The translations under genes and the position numbers were made by a program. From positions 1,178,001-1,242,000 of the forward strand of contig CAVOTL010000005.1 in assembly GCA_963699345.1 (NCBI GenBank): a DNA stretch of 64,000 nt, written 5' to 3'. A model generated the notes under the pieces. That model was given only the letters and a program-made list of their open reading frames with translations, was not told the DNA's origin and searched no databases. This DNA is from Bog-756 sp963699345 (GTDB lineage Bacteria > Actinomycetota > Acidimicrobiia > Acidimicrobiales > RAAP-2). Positions 9,753 through 19,037 of this stretch are shown here, in pieces (position 1 is the first letter of the stretch; each line of letters opens with the position of its first letter).

Positions 9753-11199
9753 CACCGACGCCGGGCCTCCGGCGACCCCGACCGCACCCTCGGATCCCGC
9801 ACCGGCGGACCCGGCACCGGCGGCCACACCGCCCGCGACCACGACACCGGCGGCGGCGGTGGACCCGATGGAGATGCTCAAGTCGAAGAGCTACGTCCAA
9901 CTGCTGGTGTTGGCGGCGATCATCGGCGTCCCCGTGTCGGCGGTCGCCTACGGGTTCCTGGCGCTGGTCGGCCACCTGCAGCACTGGTTCTACACGTCGA
10001 TCCCGTCCTCGTTCGGGTTCCACGGCACCCCGGTGTGGTGGCCCTTCCCGCTGCTGTTCATCGCCGGCATCCTGGTCAGCCTGTCGATCCAGTACCTGCC
10101 CGGAACGTCGGGCCACCGACCGGCTGAGGGTCTCAAGACCGGCGGCGCCCCCCAGCCCATCGAACTGATCGGCGTCGTCTTCGCCGCCCTGGCCACCCTG
10201 TCGCTCGGCGCCGTGCTCGGGCCCGAGGCGCCGCTCATCGCCATCGGGGGCGGCCTCGGCGTCCTGGCCGTCAAGTTGGCGGCCAAGGACGCCCCACCCA
10301 CGGCCGCCACCGTCATGGCCGCGGCCGGCAGCTTCGCGGCGATCAGCACCCTGCTCGGCTCGCCGTTCGTCGGGGCCTTCCTCCTGATGGAGGCGGCCGG
10401 CCTCGGCGGCCCCGTGCTCGGCCTCGTCCTGGTGCCGGGCCTGCTGGCCGCCGGCATCGGGACCCTGATCTTCATCGGCCTCGACAGCCTCACCGGCCTC
10501 GGCACCTTCTCCCTGGCCATCCCCGGCCTGCCGGTGTTCAGCCATCCCACGGTGGCCATGTTCGGCTGGGCGCTGGTCATGGGCGTCGTCGCCTCGTTCG
10601 TCGGAACCGCCATCCGCCTGAGCGGCCTGGCGCTGCAGGCCGTGGTCGACAAGAAGCGCCTGGTGTTCACGCCGGCGGCCGGCCTGGTGGTGGCCGCGGC
10701 CGCCGTGATCTTCTTCGAGATCACCGGCAAGAGCAGTGAGAACGTGCTGTTCTCCGGTCAGAACCAGCTCCCCGGCCTCGTGCTCCAGGCCGGCACGTGG
10801 TCGGTCGGGGCCCTGGTCGTGCTCGTCCTCGCCAAGGGCGTCGCCTACGCCTTCTCGCTGTCGGGCTTCCGGGGCGGACCCGTCTTCCCGTCGATGTTCA
10901 TCGGCGCCGCGCTGGGGGTGGCCGGCTCCCACCTGCCCGGGATGGTGCTCGTCCCGTCGGTGGCCATGGGGATCGGTGCCCTGGCCACGGTCATGCTCAA
11001 GCTGCCGCTCACCTCGACCCTGCTGGCCGTGCTGCTGTTCGCCTCGGACGGGCTCAGCGTCACCCCGCTGGTCATCGTGGCCGTGGTCGTCGCCTACGTG
11101 CTCAGCGCCCGACTGCCCCAGACCCCGGCCGACCTGAAGCGGAACCGTACCGCCGGGACGTCGGCCGGCACCGCGGACCCGGTCGCGCCGGGGGCCTGA
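9745..11199 (+). CDS. ClC-family chloride channel/transporter
   Basis: A 484-residue protein with a Pro/Ala-rich N-terminal tail of about 50 residues and then roughly ten or more hydrophobic segments. ClC signature regions are present in variant form: GTSGHRPAEG where GSGIP is usual, LGPEAPLIAIGG where G(K/R)EGP is usual with the gating Glu kept, and GFRGGPVFPSMFIG for GxFxP. At the position of the second (proton) glutamate of coupled ClC antiporters I read LLMEAAG, which may lack it. It moves chloride or a similar anion across the membrane. It is followed 5 nt later by a channel-like gene on the same strand. Confidence 0.88.
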   Translation: MSDTDAGPPATPTAPSDPAPADPAPAATPPATTTPAAAVDPMEMLKSKSYVQLLVLAAIIGVPVSAVAYGFLALVGHLQHWFYTSIPSSFGFHGTPVWWPFPLLFIAGILVSLSIQYLPGTSGHRPAEGLKTGGAPQPIELIGVVFAALATLSLGAVLGPEAPLIAIGGGLGVLAVKLAAKDAPPTAATVMAAAGSFAAISTLLGSPFVGAFLLMEAAGLGGPVLGLVLVPGLLAAGIGTLIFIGLDSLTGLGTFSLAIPGLPVFSHPTVAMFGWALVMGVVASFVGTAIRLSGLALQAVVDKKRLVFTPAAGLVVAAAAVIFFEITGKSSENVLFSGQNQLPGLVLQAGTWSVGALVVLVLAKGVAYAFSLSGFRGGPVFPSMFIGAALGVAGSHLPGMVLVPSVAMGIGALATVMLKLPLTSTLLAVLLFASDGLSVTPLVIVAVVVAYVLSARLPQTPADLKRNRTAGTSAGTADPVAPGA

Positions 11200-11204
11200 A
11201 CGGC

Positions 11205-12414
11205 GTGACCGCCGTCCTCCCCCTTCCCGTGTACGCGCTGACGTCGTCCGACTGGCTGAAGCTCGCGGCGGTCGTCCTCGGCGTGATCCTGGTGGCCGCC
11301 GTGCTGGTGTCGGCCGTCGAGACGGTCGTCCTCCCGCGCAACACGTTCACCCGGCTCACCCGTGTCACGTTCGCGGTCGTCGACCGGCTCCTCATCCACC
11401 GCCGCCGGACGGGCGCCCGGGCGGACAATCTGCGTGCCCTCTACGGCCCCGTCGCCCTGGTCAGCCTCCCGATGGTGTGGATGCTGTCGGTGATCGTCGG
11501 ATTCACGTTCATCTTCTGGGGGGTCGACTCGGGGGCGCTGACCCACTCGTTCGACATCAGCGGGTCATCGGTCACCACGCTCGGGTTCGCCGCCCCCCAG
11601 GGCAGTGTCCGCACGTGGATCACGTTCGTCGAGGCCATCATCGGATTGGGGCTGGTGGCGCTGCTGATCAGCTATCTCCCGACGATCTACGCCGCCCACC
11701 ACGACCGGGAGAAGGGCATCACCACCCTCCGGCCCTTCACCGGCACGCCGGCGGGAGGCGTCGACGCTCCTCACCACCCTGGCCGGCTTCGACGCCCTCG
11801 ACAACGGCGATCTCTGGGAGTCGGCCAGCCAGTGGTTGATCGAGCTCGCCCAGACCCACTGCTCGTTCCCGGCCCTCTGCTACTTCCCCGAGAACTCGGA
11901 GCCGAACTCGTGGGTGGCCTCCGTCGGCGCGCTCCTCGACGCCGGCGCCCTGCTGCTCTCCGGCACGCCGCTCGAACTGACCGGCGACACCGATCGGGCC
12001 CACCAGGGGCTGATGCTGGTCCTGGCCCACGGGGTGCCCAGCCTGGTCGAGATCGGGCGGGCGGCGGGACTGCCCATCGACCCGCCGGTCCCCCTGGCCC
12101 ATCTGATACCCGACGCCACCCATCCCCCGCCGGAGATCTCGGTGACCCGGGAGGAGTTCGAGGCCGCCCTCGACCGGTTGGGCGACATCGTGCCGGTGGC
12201 GCCCGGGGACCGCGACGCGGCCTGGCACCGGTTCGCGTGGGTGCGCTCCTCCTACGACCGGGCGGTACGCGGCCTCGCCGGACTCACGCAGGCCACCCCG
12301 GCCCCGTGGACCACCGACCGCCCGGCCTGGGTGGGCCGGCCCCGGCTGGTCACCACCCGACCCCTCCGGGTCGGATGGAGCCTGCCCGGCCCCCTGCCGA
12401 CCGAAGGCGCCTGA
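11205..12414 (+). pseudogene. Potassium-channel-like membrane protein, frameshifted
   Basis: It starts with GTG 5 nt after the ClC gene. The first frame gives two to three membrane helices around the pore-like segment SGSSVTTLGF, resembling the selectivity region of ion-channel proteins. At about 11,753-11,755 (GCGGG) the frame is lost. Dropping one G rejoins it to the second frame through GTPAEASTLLTTL and on to WLIELAQTHCSFPALCYFPE, a cytosolic domain of about 215 residues. The complete protein would be about 402 residues. The break looks like a sequencing indel rather than decay, because both halves are intact. The channel assignment rests on the pore segment only. Confidence 0.55.
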
Positions 12415-12441
12415 CCCGCCGACTCCTGGAGGACGTCCGGC

Positions 12442-13842
12442 CTACAGGTGGCTGAAGCCCCCGGACTCCTGGGCGGTCATGGCCACCGTCACCGGGTGCT
12501 TGTCGAAGTGGGCGATGGCTTCGCGCATGTCGTCGAGCAGTAGGAAGGCCAGGTCGCGGCTGACCCCCTGGCGCACCAGGATCCGCTGGATCGAGATGTC
12601 CGACACCGAGCCGGTCAACGGATAGGCCGGCACCTGCCAACCCTTCACCCGGAGACGGTCGGCCACATCGTAGAGCGTGTAGCCGGGATCCTCACCCTCC
12701 TTGATCCGCCACGCCACCGTGGGGATCCCGGTCAACGGGTTGCCGTCGCAGAGCAGTTCGAAGGGACCGAGCTTCACGATCTCCTCGGCCAGGAACTGGC
12801 TGGTCTTGTAGCAGGTGTCCTGGACGGCCTGGTAGCCCTCCCGGCCGAGCCGGACGAAGTTGTAGTACTGGGCCACGATCTGGCCCGCCGGACGGGAGAA
12901 GTTGATCTGGAAGACCGGCATGTCCCCGCCGAGGTAGGTGACGTGGAAGACCAGGTCGTCGGGGAGCTCGTCGGCGTGGCGCCACAGCACCCAGCCGACG
13001 CCGAGCGGGGCGAGGCCGAACTTGTGCCCGGAGGTGGAGATCGACTTCACCCGGGGGATGCGGAAGTCCCACACCACGTCGGGGGCGCTGAAGGGGGCGA
13101 GGAACGCACCCGAGGCCCCGTCCACGTGGATGTCGATGTCGAGGCCCTTGTCCTCGGCCAGCTTGTCGAGGGCGGCCGCCAGCTCGGCCACCGGCTCGTA
13201 GGCGCCGGTGTAGGTCACTCCGAAGGTCGGGACCACGAAGATGGTGTTCTCGTCGACCTGGGCCAGCATCTGCTCGACGTCCATGCAGTACTTGCCGGGC
13301 GACATCGGGATCTCGCGGATCTCGACGTTCCAGTAGCGGGCGAACTTGTGCCACACGACCTGCACCGGACCGCAGACGAAGTTGGGGGTGTCGGTGGACT
13401 TCCCCTCGGCCGCCCGCTTGGCCCGCCACCGCCACAGGGCGGCCATGCCGCCGAGCATGCAGGCCTCCGACGAACCGATGGCCGAGCACCCGACGGCCCC
13501 GCCCTCGTCGGGCGCGTTCCACAGGTCGGCGAGCAGCTGGACGCAGCGGCGCTCGATCTCGGCCGTCTGGGGGTACTCGTCCTTGTCGATCATGTTCTTG
13601 TTGATCGACAGGTCCATCAGCTGGTGGACCTCGTCCTCCTCCCACGTCTGGCAGAACGTGGCCAGGTTCTGGCGGGCATTGCCGTCGAGCAGCAGCTCGT
13701 CGGAGATGCACTGGAAGGCGTCCTCCTTGCGCATCTCGCCCTGGGGGAAGCGGTGGGACGGCAGCGAGGTGAACAGGTCCTTGCCGGCGTAGACGGAGTC
13801 CAGCAGTTCGTCGCGGATGGATTCGTGCTTGTGGAGAGGCAT
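12442..13842 (-). CDS. gadB: Glutamate decarboxylase
   Basis: It converts glutamate to GABA and CO2, consuming a proton. The 466-residue length is the family norm. Conserved segments are DGNARQNLATFCQTWE near residue 53, HVDGASGAF with the PLP-binding Asp, and STSGHKFGL whose Lys binds PLP. I chose ATG at 13842 over the in-frame ATG at 13860 because TACACT (13855-13850) sits 7 nt before it, the spacing seen at other leaderless starts here. No glutamate/GABA antiporter is nearby, so a role in acid resistance together with the ClC gene is only suggested. Confidence 0.94.
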   Translation of the reverse strand: MPLHKHESIRDELLDSVYAGKDLFTSLPSHRFPQGEMRKEDAFQCISDELLLDGNARQNLATFCQTWEEDEVHQLMDLSINKNMIDKDEYPQTAEIERRCVQLLADLWNAPDEGGAVGCSAIGSSEACMLGGMAALWRWRAKRAAEGKSTDTPNFVCGPVQVVWHKFARYWNVEIREIPMSPGKYCMDVEQMLAQVDENTIFVVPTFGVTYTGAYEPVAELAAALDKLAEDKGLDIDIHVDGASGAFLAPFSAPDVVWDFRIPRVKSISTSGHKFGLAPLGVGWVLWRHADELPDDLVFHVTYLGGDMPVFQINFSRPAGQIVAQYYNFVRLGREGYQAVQDTCYKTSQFLAEEIVKLGPFELLCDGNPLTGIPTVAWRIKEGEDPGYTLYDVADRLRVKGWQVPAYPLTGSVSDISIQRILVRQGVSRDLAFLLLDDMREAIAHFDKHPVTVAMTAQESGGFSHL

Positions 13843-13849
13843 GGCCGAA

Positions 13850-13855
13850 AGTGTA
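13850..13855 (-). promoter_or_regulatory. Candidate leaderless -10 element of gadB (TACACT)
   Basis: TACACT on the minus strand, 7 nt before the ATG at 13842. It decides that start. Confidence 0.5.
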
Positions 13856-13877
13856 CGCATCCGGACACGATTCCGCC

Positions 13878-13897
13878 GGGCCGGAGCGGACCGGCCC
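13878..13897 (-). terminator. Hairpin downstream of the DUF2252 gene
   Basis: GGGCCGG (13878-13884) and CCGGCCC (13891-13897) form a perfect 7-bp stem with a 6-nt loop, 7 nt past the DUF2252 stop codon. No T tract follows. Confidence 0.4.
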
Positions 13898-13904
13898 CGC
13901 CCCG

Positions 13905-15297
13905 TCACACGTCGGAGATGGCGTGGACCTTGTTGGTGGCGATGGCGAACTTGAGGGCCTGGTGGTCCTTCTCGTTCTGGTCGGCGTAGGCGGAGGCGAA
14001 CCGGCACATGGCCTCGTCGAACCGGGTGCCCGCCCCCAGGTACGAGCCGATGGCGATGGCGTCGCCCGATCGGGCGTGGCCGAGGGCCAGCACCCACCCG
14101 CACATCTGGGCGTAGACCTCGAACACGTCCGGCTCCATGGTGTCCACGTCGGGCGACAGCTTCCAGTCCCACATCTGGCGGAAGTAGAAGTCCCGCCGGA
14201 CCCCGTCGAGGCCGGTGGCGGTGTCCCAGCCGAGGAAGATGTCGCTGGCGCTCTGCACCAGTCGCTGTCCCGCCACCACCCGCTGGCCCATGTTGGTGTA
14301 CTCGCTGGGCTGCAGGAACGGCTCGGCCACCGAGTGCTCGGCTTCCTTGACCTGCAGCACCAGCGGGTCGCCCTCGTCGCGACCCACGAACAGGGCGACC
14401 CAGCAACGGGTGCCGACCGATCCGACCCCGACCACCTTCCTCGCCAGGTCGACGAAGTGGTAGGTGTCGAGGAGGTGACGACGGTAGGGGGCGAGCGTGA
14501 TCCGGTACTGGTCGAGGGCGTCGAGCAGGTGCTGGACCGTGTCCGCCGAGTGGTCGCTGTCGAACAGCTCCCGGACGGGTGTCAACAGGGGCGGATCGGA
14601 CCGAAAGCGGAGGGCGCCGTCGACCTGCTCGGTCAGCTTCGCCGTGGCCTTCAGGTGGTCCTTCGAACGGGCCTTCTGCACCCGCTCGGGCGAAGGCGTC
14701 GATCACCTTGCCGGTGACCTCGGATCCCCAGATGCCGACCAGCGTCCCCGCGTCGAGCCGCTGGTACCACAGCTCGATGTTGCGCAGCTCGCCGAACCCC
14801 CGGATGGCCTGGCGGTAGCCGTGGGCCGACAGCGCCACCAGGGACCTGCAGCGGGCGGCGTCGAAGCCCCGGCTGCGGGCGGCCACCTCGATGCTGGCGG
14901 CCAGGCGCTTCAGGTCCCACTCGAAGGGGCCGGGCAGCGTCTCGTCGAAGTCGTTGACGTCGAAGATCATGTCGCGTTCCGGGGTGGCGAAGCCGCCGAA
15001 GTTGACCAGGTGGGCGTCACCGCAGAGCTGGACGTCGAGGTGGGAGTGGACCTCGTGGGCGAGGTCGGCCGCCATCACGGCAGCGGCGCCCCGGAAGAAG
15101 GCGAACGGCGACGCGGCCATGCGGCCGTAGCGGATGGGGACCAGGTCGGGCACCCGGGTGGTGGCCTGCAGCGCCAGGATCTCGAGCGGGTCGGTGCGGT
15201 CCGCCGGAGCCACCCACTCGCCGTGCCGCGTCCGGGGCACGATCTCGCGTGCCTTGCGTCCGTGGGCGGCCCGTTCGGTGGGGGTGGCGATCGTCAT
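13905..15297 (-). pseudogene. DUF2252 family protein, one frameshift
   Basis: DUF2252 proteins have a kinase-like fold related to aminoglycoside phosphotransferases; their substrate is unknown. The first frame (15297 to about 14685) carries LCGDAHLVNFGGF and FDVNDFDETLPGPFEWDLKRLAAS. The second frame continues with VGVGSVGTRCWVALFVG and ends with a DQNEKDHQALKFAI segment. The join lies at CCC 14681-14683: removing one base gives FARAVQKARSKDH and a single reading frame of about 463 residues. Both halves are well conserved, so an indel error is more likely than true decay. Confidence 0.75.
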
Positions 15298-15399
15298 GGG
15301 GCCATCATCGCGCCCGTTCGCCCGGTTCGCCCCCGTGCGCCGCGGAACCCCGCCCGGTAGGTTCTGCCGGCACCCTCCGGCCGCCGGCCGGCCGCCGCC

Positions 15400-15663
15400 C
15401 TACGTCCGCTTCTTGCGGTGGCGCCCCACCGCGATGACGAGCCGGTCGACGAGGACCCCGAGGACGGCGGAGAGGAGGATCACCCACACCAGGCTGGCGT
15501 CGGTGTGGAAGACGATGAAGTCGACCCGGACCGTCGTCGAGTTGCCGATCACGAAGGCGATCAGGAGGACGAGGCCGATCCCGAAGCCCACCAGTCGGAT
15601 GATGTCCTTGTTGTCCCGCGTGCGGGACTTCGTCCTGCCCGCCTTCTCCGGTGGTGTCGCCAT
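15400..15663 (-). CDS. LapA-domain (DUF1049) membrane protein
   Basis: An 87-residue protein with a basic N-terminus, a first helix (about 23-41: IRLVGFGIGLVLLIAFVIG), the typical N-S-T-T-V-R-V-D-F motif near 42-50, and a second helix ending in a basic tail. This is the layout of the LapA_dom family, named after a lipopolysaccharide-assembly protein but common in Gram-positives with unknown role. GAGGAGGG precedes the ATG, and a TACTGT hexamer lies about 35 nt upstream. It lies just beyond the end of the nuo operon and is probably separate from it. Confidence 0.8.
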   Translation of the reverse strand: MATPPEKAGRTKSRTRDNKDIIRLVGFGIGLVLLIAFVIGNSTTVRVDFIVFHTDASLVWVILLSAVLGVLVDRLVIAVGRHRKKRT

Positions 15664-15765
15664 GCCGCCCTCCTCGGGTCGTCGTGGACGACAGTACTCC
15701 GGGACCGGGGCCGCCCCCGGACCGCAGGGCGGCGGGCACCCGGCCGGTGCGGCGGGCCGTCCGGT

Positions 15766-17430
15766 TCAGCGGAGCAGCAGCAGGGTGGCCTGGTGGGCGA
15801 AGTTGACGATCGGACCCGGGATGATCCCGAAGACCAGGGTGAAGGCGACGCAGGTGCCGATGGCCACGGCGGTGAGGGCGGGCACCCGCACCGGTCCGCG
15901 GGCCTCGACCTCGGCCGAGGGGGCCTCGTCGGTCAGGACCTGGAGGGCGGCGACGGGCTGGACCCCGTCGGCCCGGTCCGTGGCCGTCAGGGTCGGCTCG
16001 GCGGGCACGGACGCGGTCGCACCCGTCGTTCCGTCCTCGGGCAGGTTGCCGTCGAGCGGGTCACCGACACTGCCCACCGGCGAGTACATGGTGACGGCCA
16101 GGCGGAGATAGAAGAACGCGGCCACCGCCGCCGACGCCATGGCCACCACGGCCAGGGTGTACCCCTGGACCGACACCGAGGCCTCGATCACCCCCAGCTT
16201 GGCCAGGAAGCCGGTGGTGAACGGGGCGCCGGCCTGGCCGAGCAGGAGCACGGCGAAGGCGAGGGCGAGCAGGGGTTGGCGCTTGGCCAGGCCCCGGTAG
16301 TCGGTGATCTGCGAGCGGGTGTCGCCCGGCCCCGCCACCACGCTGATCACCGCGAACGAGCCGATCACCAGGAACATGTAGGTGAAGACGTAGTACAGGG
16401 AGGCCGAGACGCCCCGGGCGGTGCACGCCTCCACCCCGAGCAGGATGAAGCCGACGTGGTTGATCGACGAGTACGCCATCATCCGCTTCACGTCGCGCTG
16501 GGTCAGGGCCACCACGGCCCCGAGGACCAGGCTGAGGAAGGCGAGCGCCCAGACGATCGGCTGCCAGTCGGCCCGCACCGTCGGGAACGACGTCACGAAC
16601 ACCCGCAACAGGGCGGCGAAGGCCCCCGCCTTGGCCACGGCCGCCATGAAGCCGGCCACCGGGGACGGCGAACCCTCGTAGACGTCGGGCGACCACATGT
16701 GGAACGGCACCGAGGCGATCTTGAAGCCGAAGCCGATCAGCAGCAGGGCCAGGCCGCCGAGCAGGACCCCGTTGTGGGTGATCACGTTGCGCGACAGGTA
16801 GTCGGCGATCTGGGTGAGGTTGGTCGTGCCCGTCGCCCCGTAAGTGAGGGCGATGCCGTAGACGAAGATCGCCGAGGAGAACCCTCCGAGCACGAAGTAC
16901 TTGAGGGCCGCCTCCCCCGACTCGGCCCGCTTGTGGTTGAAGGCGGCCAGCACGTACAGGGCGATCGAGAGGATCTCCAGGCCGAGGAAGACGACGATCA
17001 GGTCGTTGGCGGCGCCCATCATCATCGCCCCGGACGCCGACACCATGGCCAGCACGTGGTACTCCGGTCCGTCGATGCCCTCGCGGCGGAGGTAGCCGTC
17101 GCCGACCAGGGCGGTCAGCAGCATGGCGATGGCCACGGTGATCTGGACGAAGACGTCGAAGCCGTCGAAGGCGATCGCCCCGGCGATGGTCACCGACGGC
17201 CCGTGGGTGGCCACGTGGTCCCACTGCACGAGGCCGGCCACCAGAGCGGCGACGGACACCACGGAGGCCACGATGGTGCCGGCCCGCGCGTCGATGATCT
17301 GCTTCAGCAGCGAGGAGACGAGCATCAGCACCAGCGCGCCACCCAGCATGATCAGCATGGGCAGGATGCTCAGGTAGTCGATGTGGGGCACGTGGATGGT
17401 GGGGGCGGCCGAGGTGGCGAAGACGGTCAC
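15766..17430 (-). CDS. nuoN: NADH-quinone oxidoreductase subunit N
   Basis: The last gene of the nuo operon: an antiporter-like membrane subunit in the proton-pumping arm of complex I. At 554 residues it is somewhat longer than the usual length of about 480-500, because of an extra Glu/Asp/Thr-rich loop before the last helix (around LPEDGTTGATASVPAEPTL). Conserved helices include KYFVLGGFSSAIFVYGIALTYG and RDVKRMMAYSSINHVGF with its Lys and His. The GTG start overlaps the nuoM stop codon by 3 nt. Confidence 0.95.
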   Translation of the reverse strand: MTVFATSAAPTIHVPHIDYLSILPMLIMLGGALVLMLVSSLLKQIIDARAGTIVASVVSVAALVAGLVQWDHVATHGPSVTIAGAIAFDGFDVFVQITVAIAMLLTALVGDGYLRREGIDGPEYHVLAMVSASGAMMMGAANDLIVVFLGLEILSIALYVLAAFNHKRAESGEAALKYFVLGGFSSAIFVYGIALTYGATGTTNLTQIADYLSRNVITHNGVLLGGLALLLIGFGFKIASVPFHMWSPDVYEGSPSPVAGFMAAVAKAGAFAALLRVFVTSFPTVRADWQPIVWALAFLSLVLGAVVALTQRDVKRMMAYSSINHVGFILLGVEACTARGVSASLYYVFTYMFLVIGSFAVISVVAGPGDTRSQITDYRGLAKRQPLLALAFAVLLLGQAGAPFTTGFLAKLGVIEASVSVQGYTLAVVAMASAAVAAFFYLRLAVTMYSPVGSVGDPLDGNLPEDGTTGATASVPAEPTLTATDRADGVQPVAALQVLTDEAPSAEVEARGPVRVPALTAVAIGTCVAFTLVFGIIPGPIVNFAHQATLLLLR

Positions 17431-19037
17431 TTGGATCCCTCCGGGCCGTGCTCGGCCGGGGAGGCGCTCTGGTCCCCGGTCGATGCCTTCGTCACCCGCA
17501 CCGCCACGGTGGCGCCGGGCCGCAGGTCGGCCGGCAGCGGCGTCCGGGTGACCTGGTCCACGTGGACGACCAGGCGGTCGACCGACGGCGTGATCCGGTC
17601 GAGCACCGGCTTCGGGAAGACGCCGAGCAGGACGATGAGCACGATGAGCGGCGCCACGATGAGTCGCTGGTTCACGGTCAGGTCGGCCGTGGCGGTGTCC
17701 TCCTCGGTCGGCTCACCGTGGAAGACCTGCTGGTAGGCCCAGAGCAGGTAGACGGCGGCGATCACCACCCCGGCGGTGGCCACCACGGCCCACCAGCGGT
17801 GGGCCACGAAGGTGCCGATCAGGATCAGGAACTCACCCACGAAGCCGTTCAGGCCGGGCACGCCGATGGACGCCAGCATGGCCAGGGTGAAGACGCCGGC
17901 CAGCACCGGGGCGGGCGACTGGAGTCCCTTGAGCGAGTTCACCTGCCACGTCCGGCGGCGCTCGTAGATCCAGCCCACCAGGATGAAGAGGGTGGCGATG
18001 ACGAGGCCGTGGTTCACCATCTGGAGTACGCCGCCACTCAGGCCCTGGCTGTTGAGGGCGAAGGTGCCGAGGGCGATGAAGCCGATCTGGGCCAGCGACG
18101 AGTAGGCCAGCAGCCGCTTGAGGTCCCGCTGGGCGCAGGCCACCAGCGCGCCGTACAGGATGCCGATGGTGGCGAGGGTCAACAGCACCGGAGCCAGCGT
18201 CCGGCTGGCCTGGGGGAAGAGGTTGAGGTCGAACCGGATGATCCCGTACGTGCCGAGCTTGGCCATGATGGCCACCAGCAGGATGGCGCCCGCCGTCGGG
18301 GACTCCGAGTAGGCGTCGGGCGACCACGTGTGGAACGGGAAGATCGGGGCCTTCACGGCGAAGGCGGCGGTGAAGGCGCAGAACAGCAGGACGCCCTCGG
18401 TGCCCGAGAGGTGGGTGTGCATCAGGGCGGGCAGCTCGAAGGTCAGCACCCCGGTCTGGGACTGGTGGATGAAGGCGATGGCCACGATCCCGACCAGCAG
18501 GAACGCCGACCCGGCGAACGTGTACACGAAGAACTTGATCGCCGCGTAGCCGCGTCGGGCGAAGCCCCACCCGCCGATGATGAAGTACGACGGCACCAGG
18601 GTCAGCTCGAAGAACAGGAAGAACAGGATCAGGTCCAAGGAGACGAAGCTGCCCATGCAGGCCGCCTCCAACAGCAGGACCCAGGCCACGAACGAGCGGG
18701 TGTCGCGTCGGGCGCGGGCGCCGAGCATGGTGAGCGGGAACAGCACGGCCGTCAGCACCACCAGGAAGAGGGAGATGCCGTCGATGCCGAGGGACCAGTG
18801 GATCCCGAGCCCGTTGGCCCAGGTGTGGTCGCTGACCATCTGGTACGTGCCCACCCCGGCCTTGAAGACGACGAGCACGGCGGCCGCCACGGCCAGGGTG
18901 AGGACGGTCACCACGATCCCGATGGCCTCGTGGAACCAGGTGGCGACGGCCCGCTTGGGCACCAGGGCCACCACGGCGGCGCCGACCGCGGGTAGGAGGA
19001 TCAGGGTGGTGAGGTAGGGGAAGGTCACGGCGGTCAT
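17427..19037 (-). CDS. nuoM: NADH-quinone oxidoreductase subunit M
   Basis: A 536-residue antiporter-like membrane subunit of complex I. The conserved pumping residues are recognisable in LFFELTLVPSYFIIGGWG (Glu of helix 5), FAVKAPIFPFHTWSPDAY (Lys of helix 7) and RDLKRLLAYSSLAQIGF. The ATG at 19037 overlaps the nuoL stop in TGATG and begins MTAVTFPYLTTL. An in-frame GTG 12 nt upstream is less likely because it lies inside nuoL. Confidence 0.96.
   Translation of the reverse strand: MTAVTFPYLTTLILLPAVGAAVVALVPKRAVATWFHEAIGIVVTVLTLAVAAAVLVVFKAGVGTYQMVSDHTWANGLGIHWSLGIDGISLFLVVLTAVLFPLTMLGARARRDTRSFVAWVLLLEAACMGSFVSLDLILFFLFFELTLVPSYFIIGGWGFARRGYAAIKFFVYTFAGSAFLLVGIVAIAFIHQSQTGVLTFELPALMHTHLSGTEGVLLFCAFTAAFAVKAPIFPFHTWSPDAYSESPTAGAILLVAIMAKLGTYGIIRFDLNLFPQASRTLAPVLLTLATIGILYGALVACAQRDLKRLLAYSSLAQIGFIALGTFALNSQGLSGGVLQMVNHGLVIATLFILVGWIYERRRTWQVNSLKGLQSPAPVLAGVFTLAMLASIGVPGLNGFVGEFLILIGTFVAHRWWAVVATAGVVIAAVYLLWAYQQVFHGEPTEEDTATADLTVNQRLIVAPLIVLIVLLGVFPKPVLDRITPSVDRLVVHVDQVTRTPLPADLRPGATVAVRVTKASTGDQSASPAEHGPEGSK

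Noticed and set aside
13842..13860. ATG at 13860 as the gadB start
   Set aside because: It would lie upstream of the TACACT -10 element, and the downstream ATG has the common leaderless spacing.
15400..15663. A fifteenth nuo operon gene
   Set aside because: The LapA-like gene is about 100 nt away from nuoN, has its own ribosome-binding site and -10-like hexamer, and its family is unrelated to complex I.
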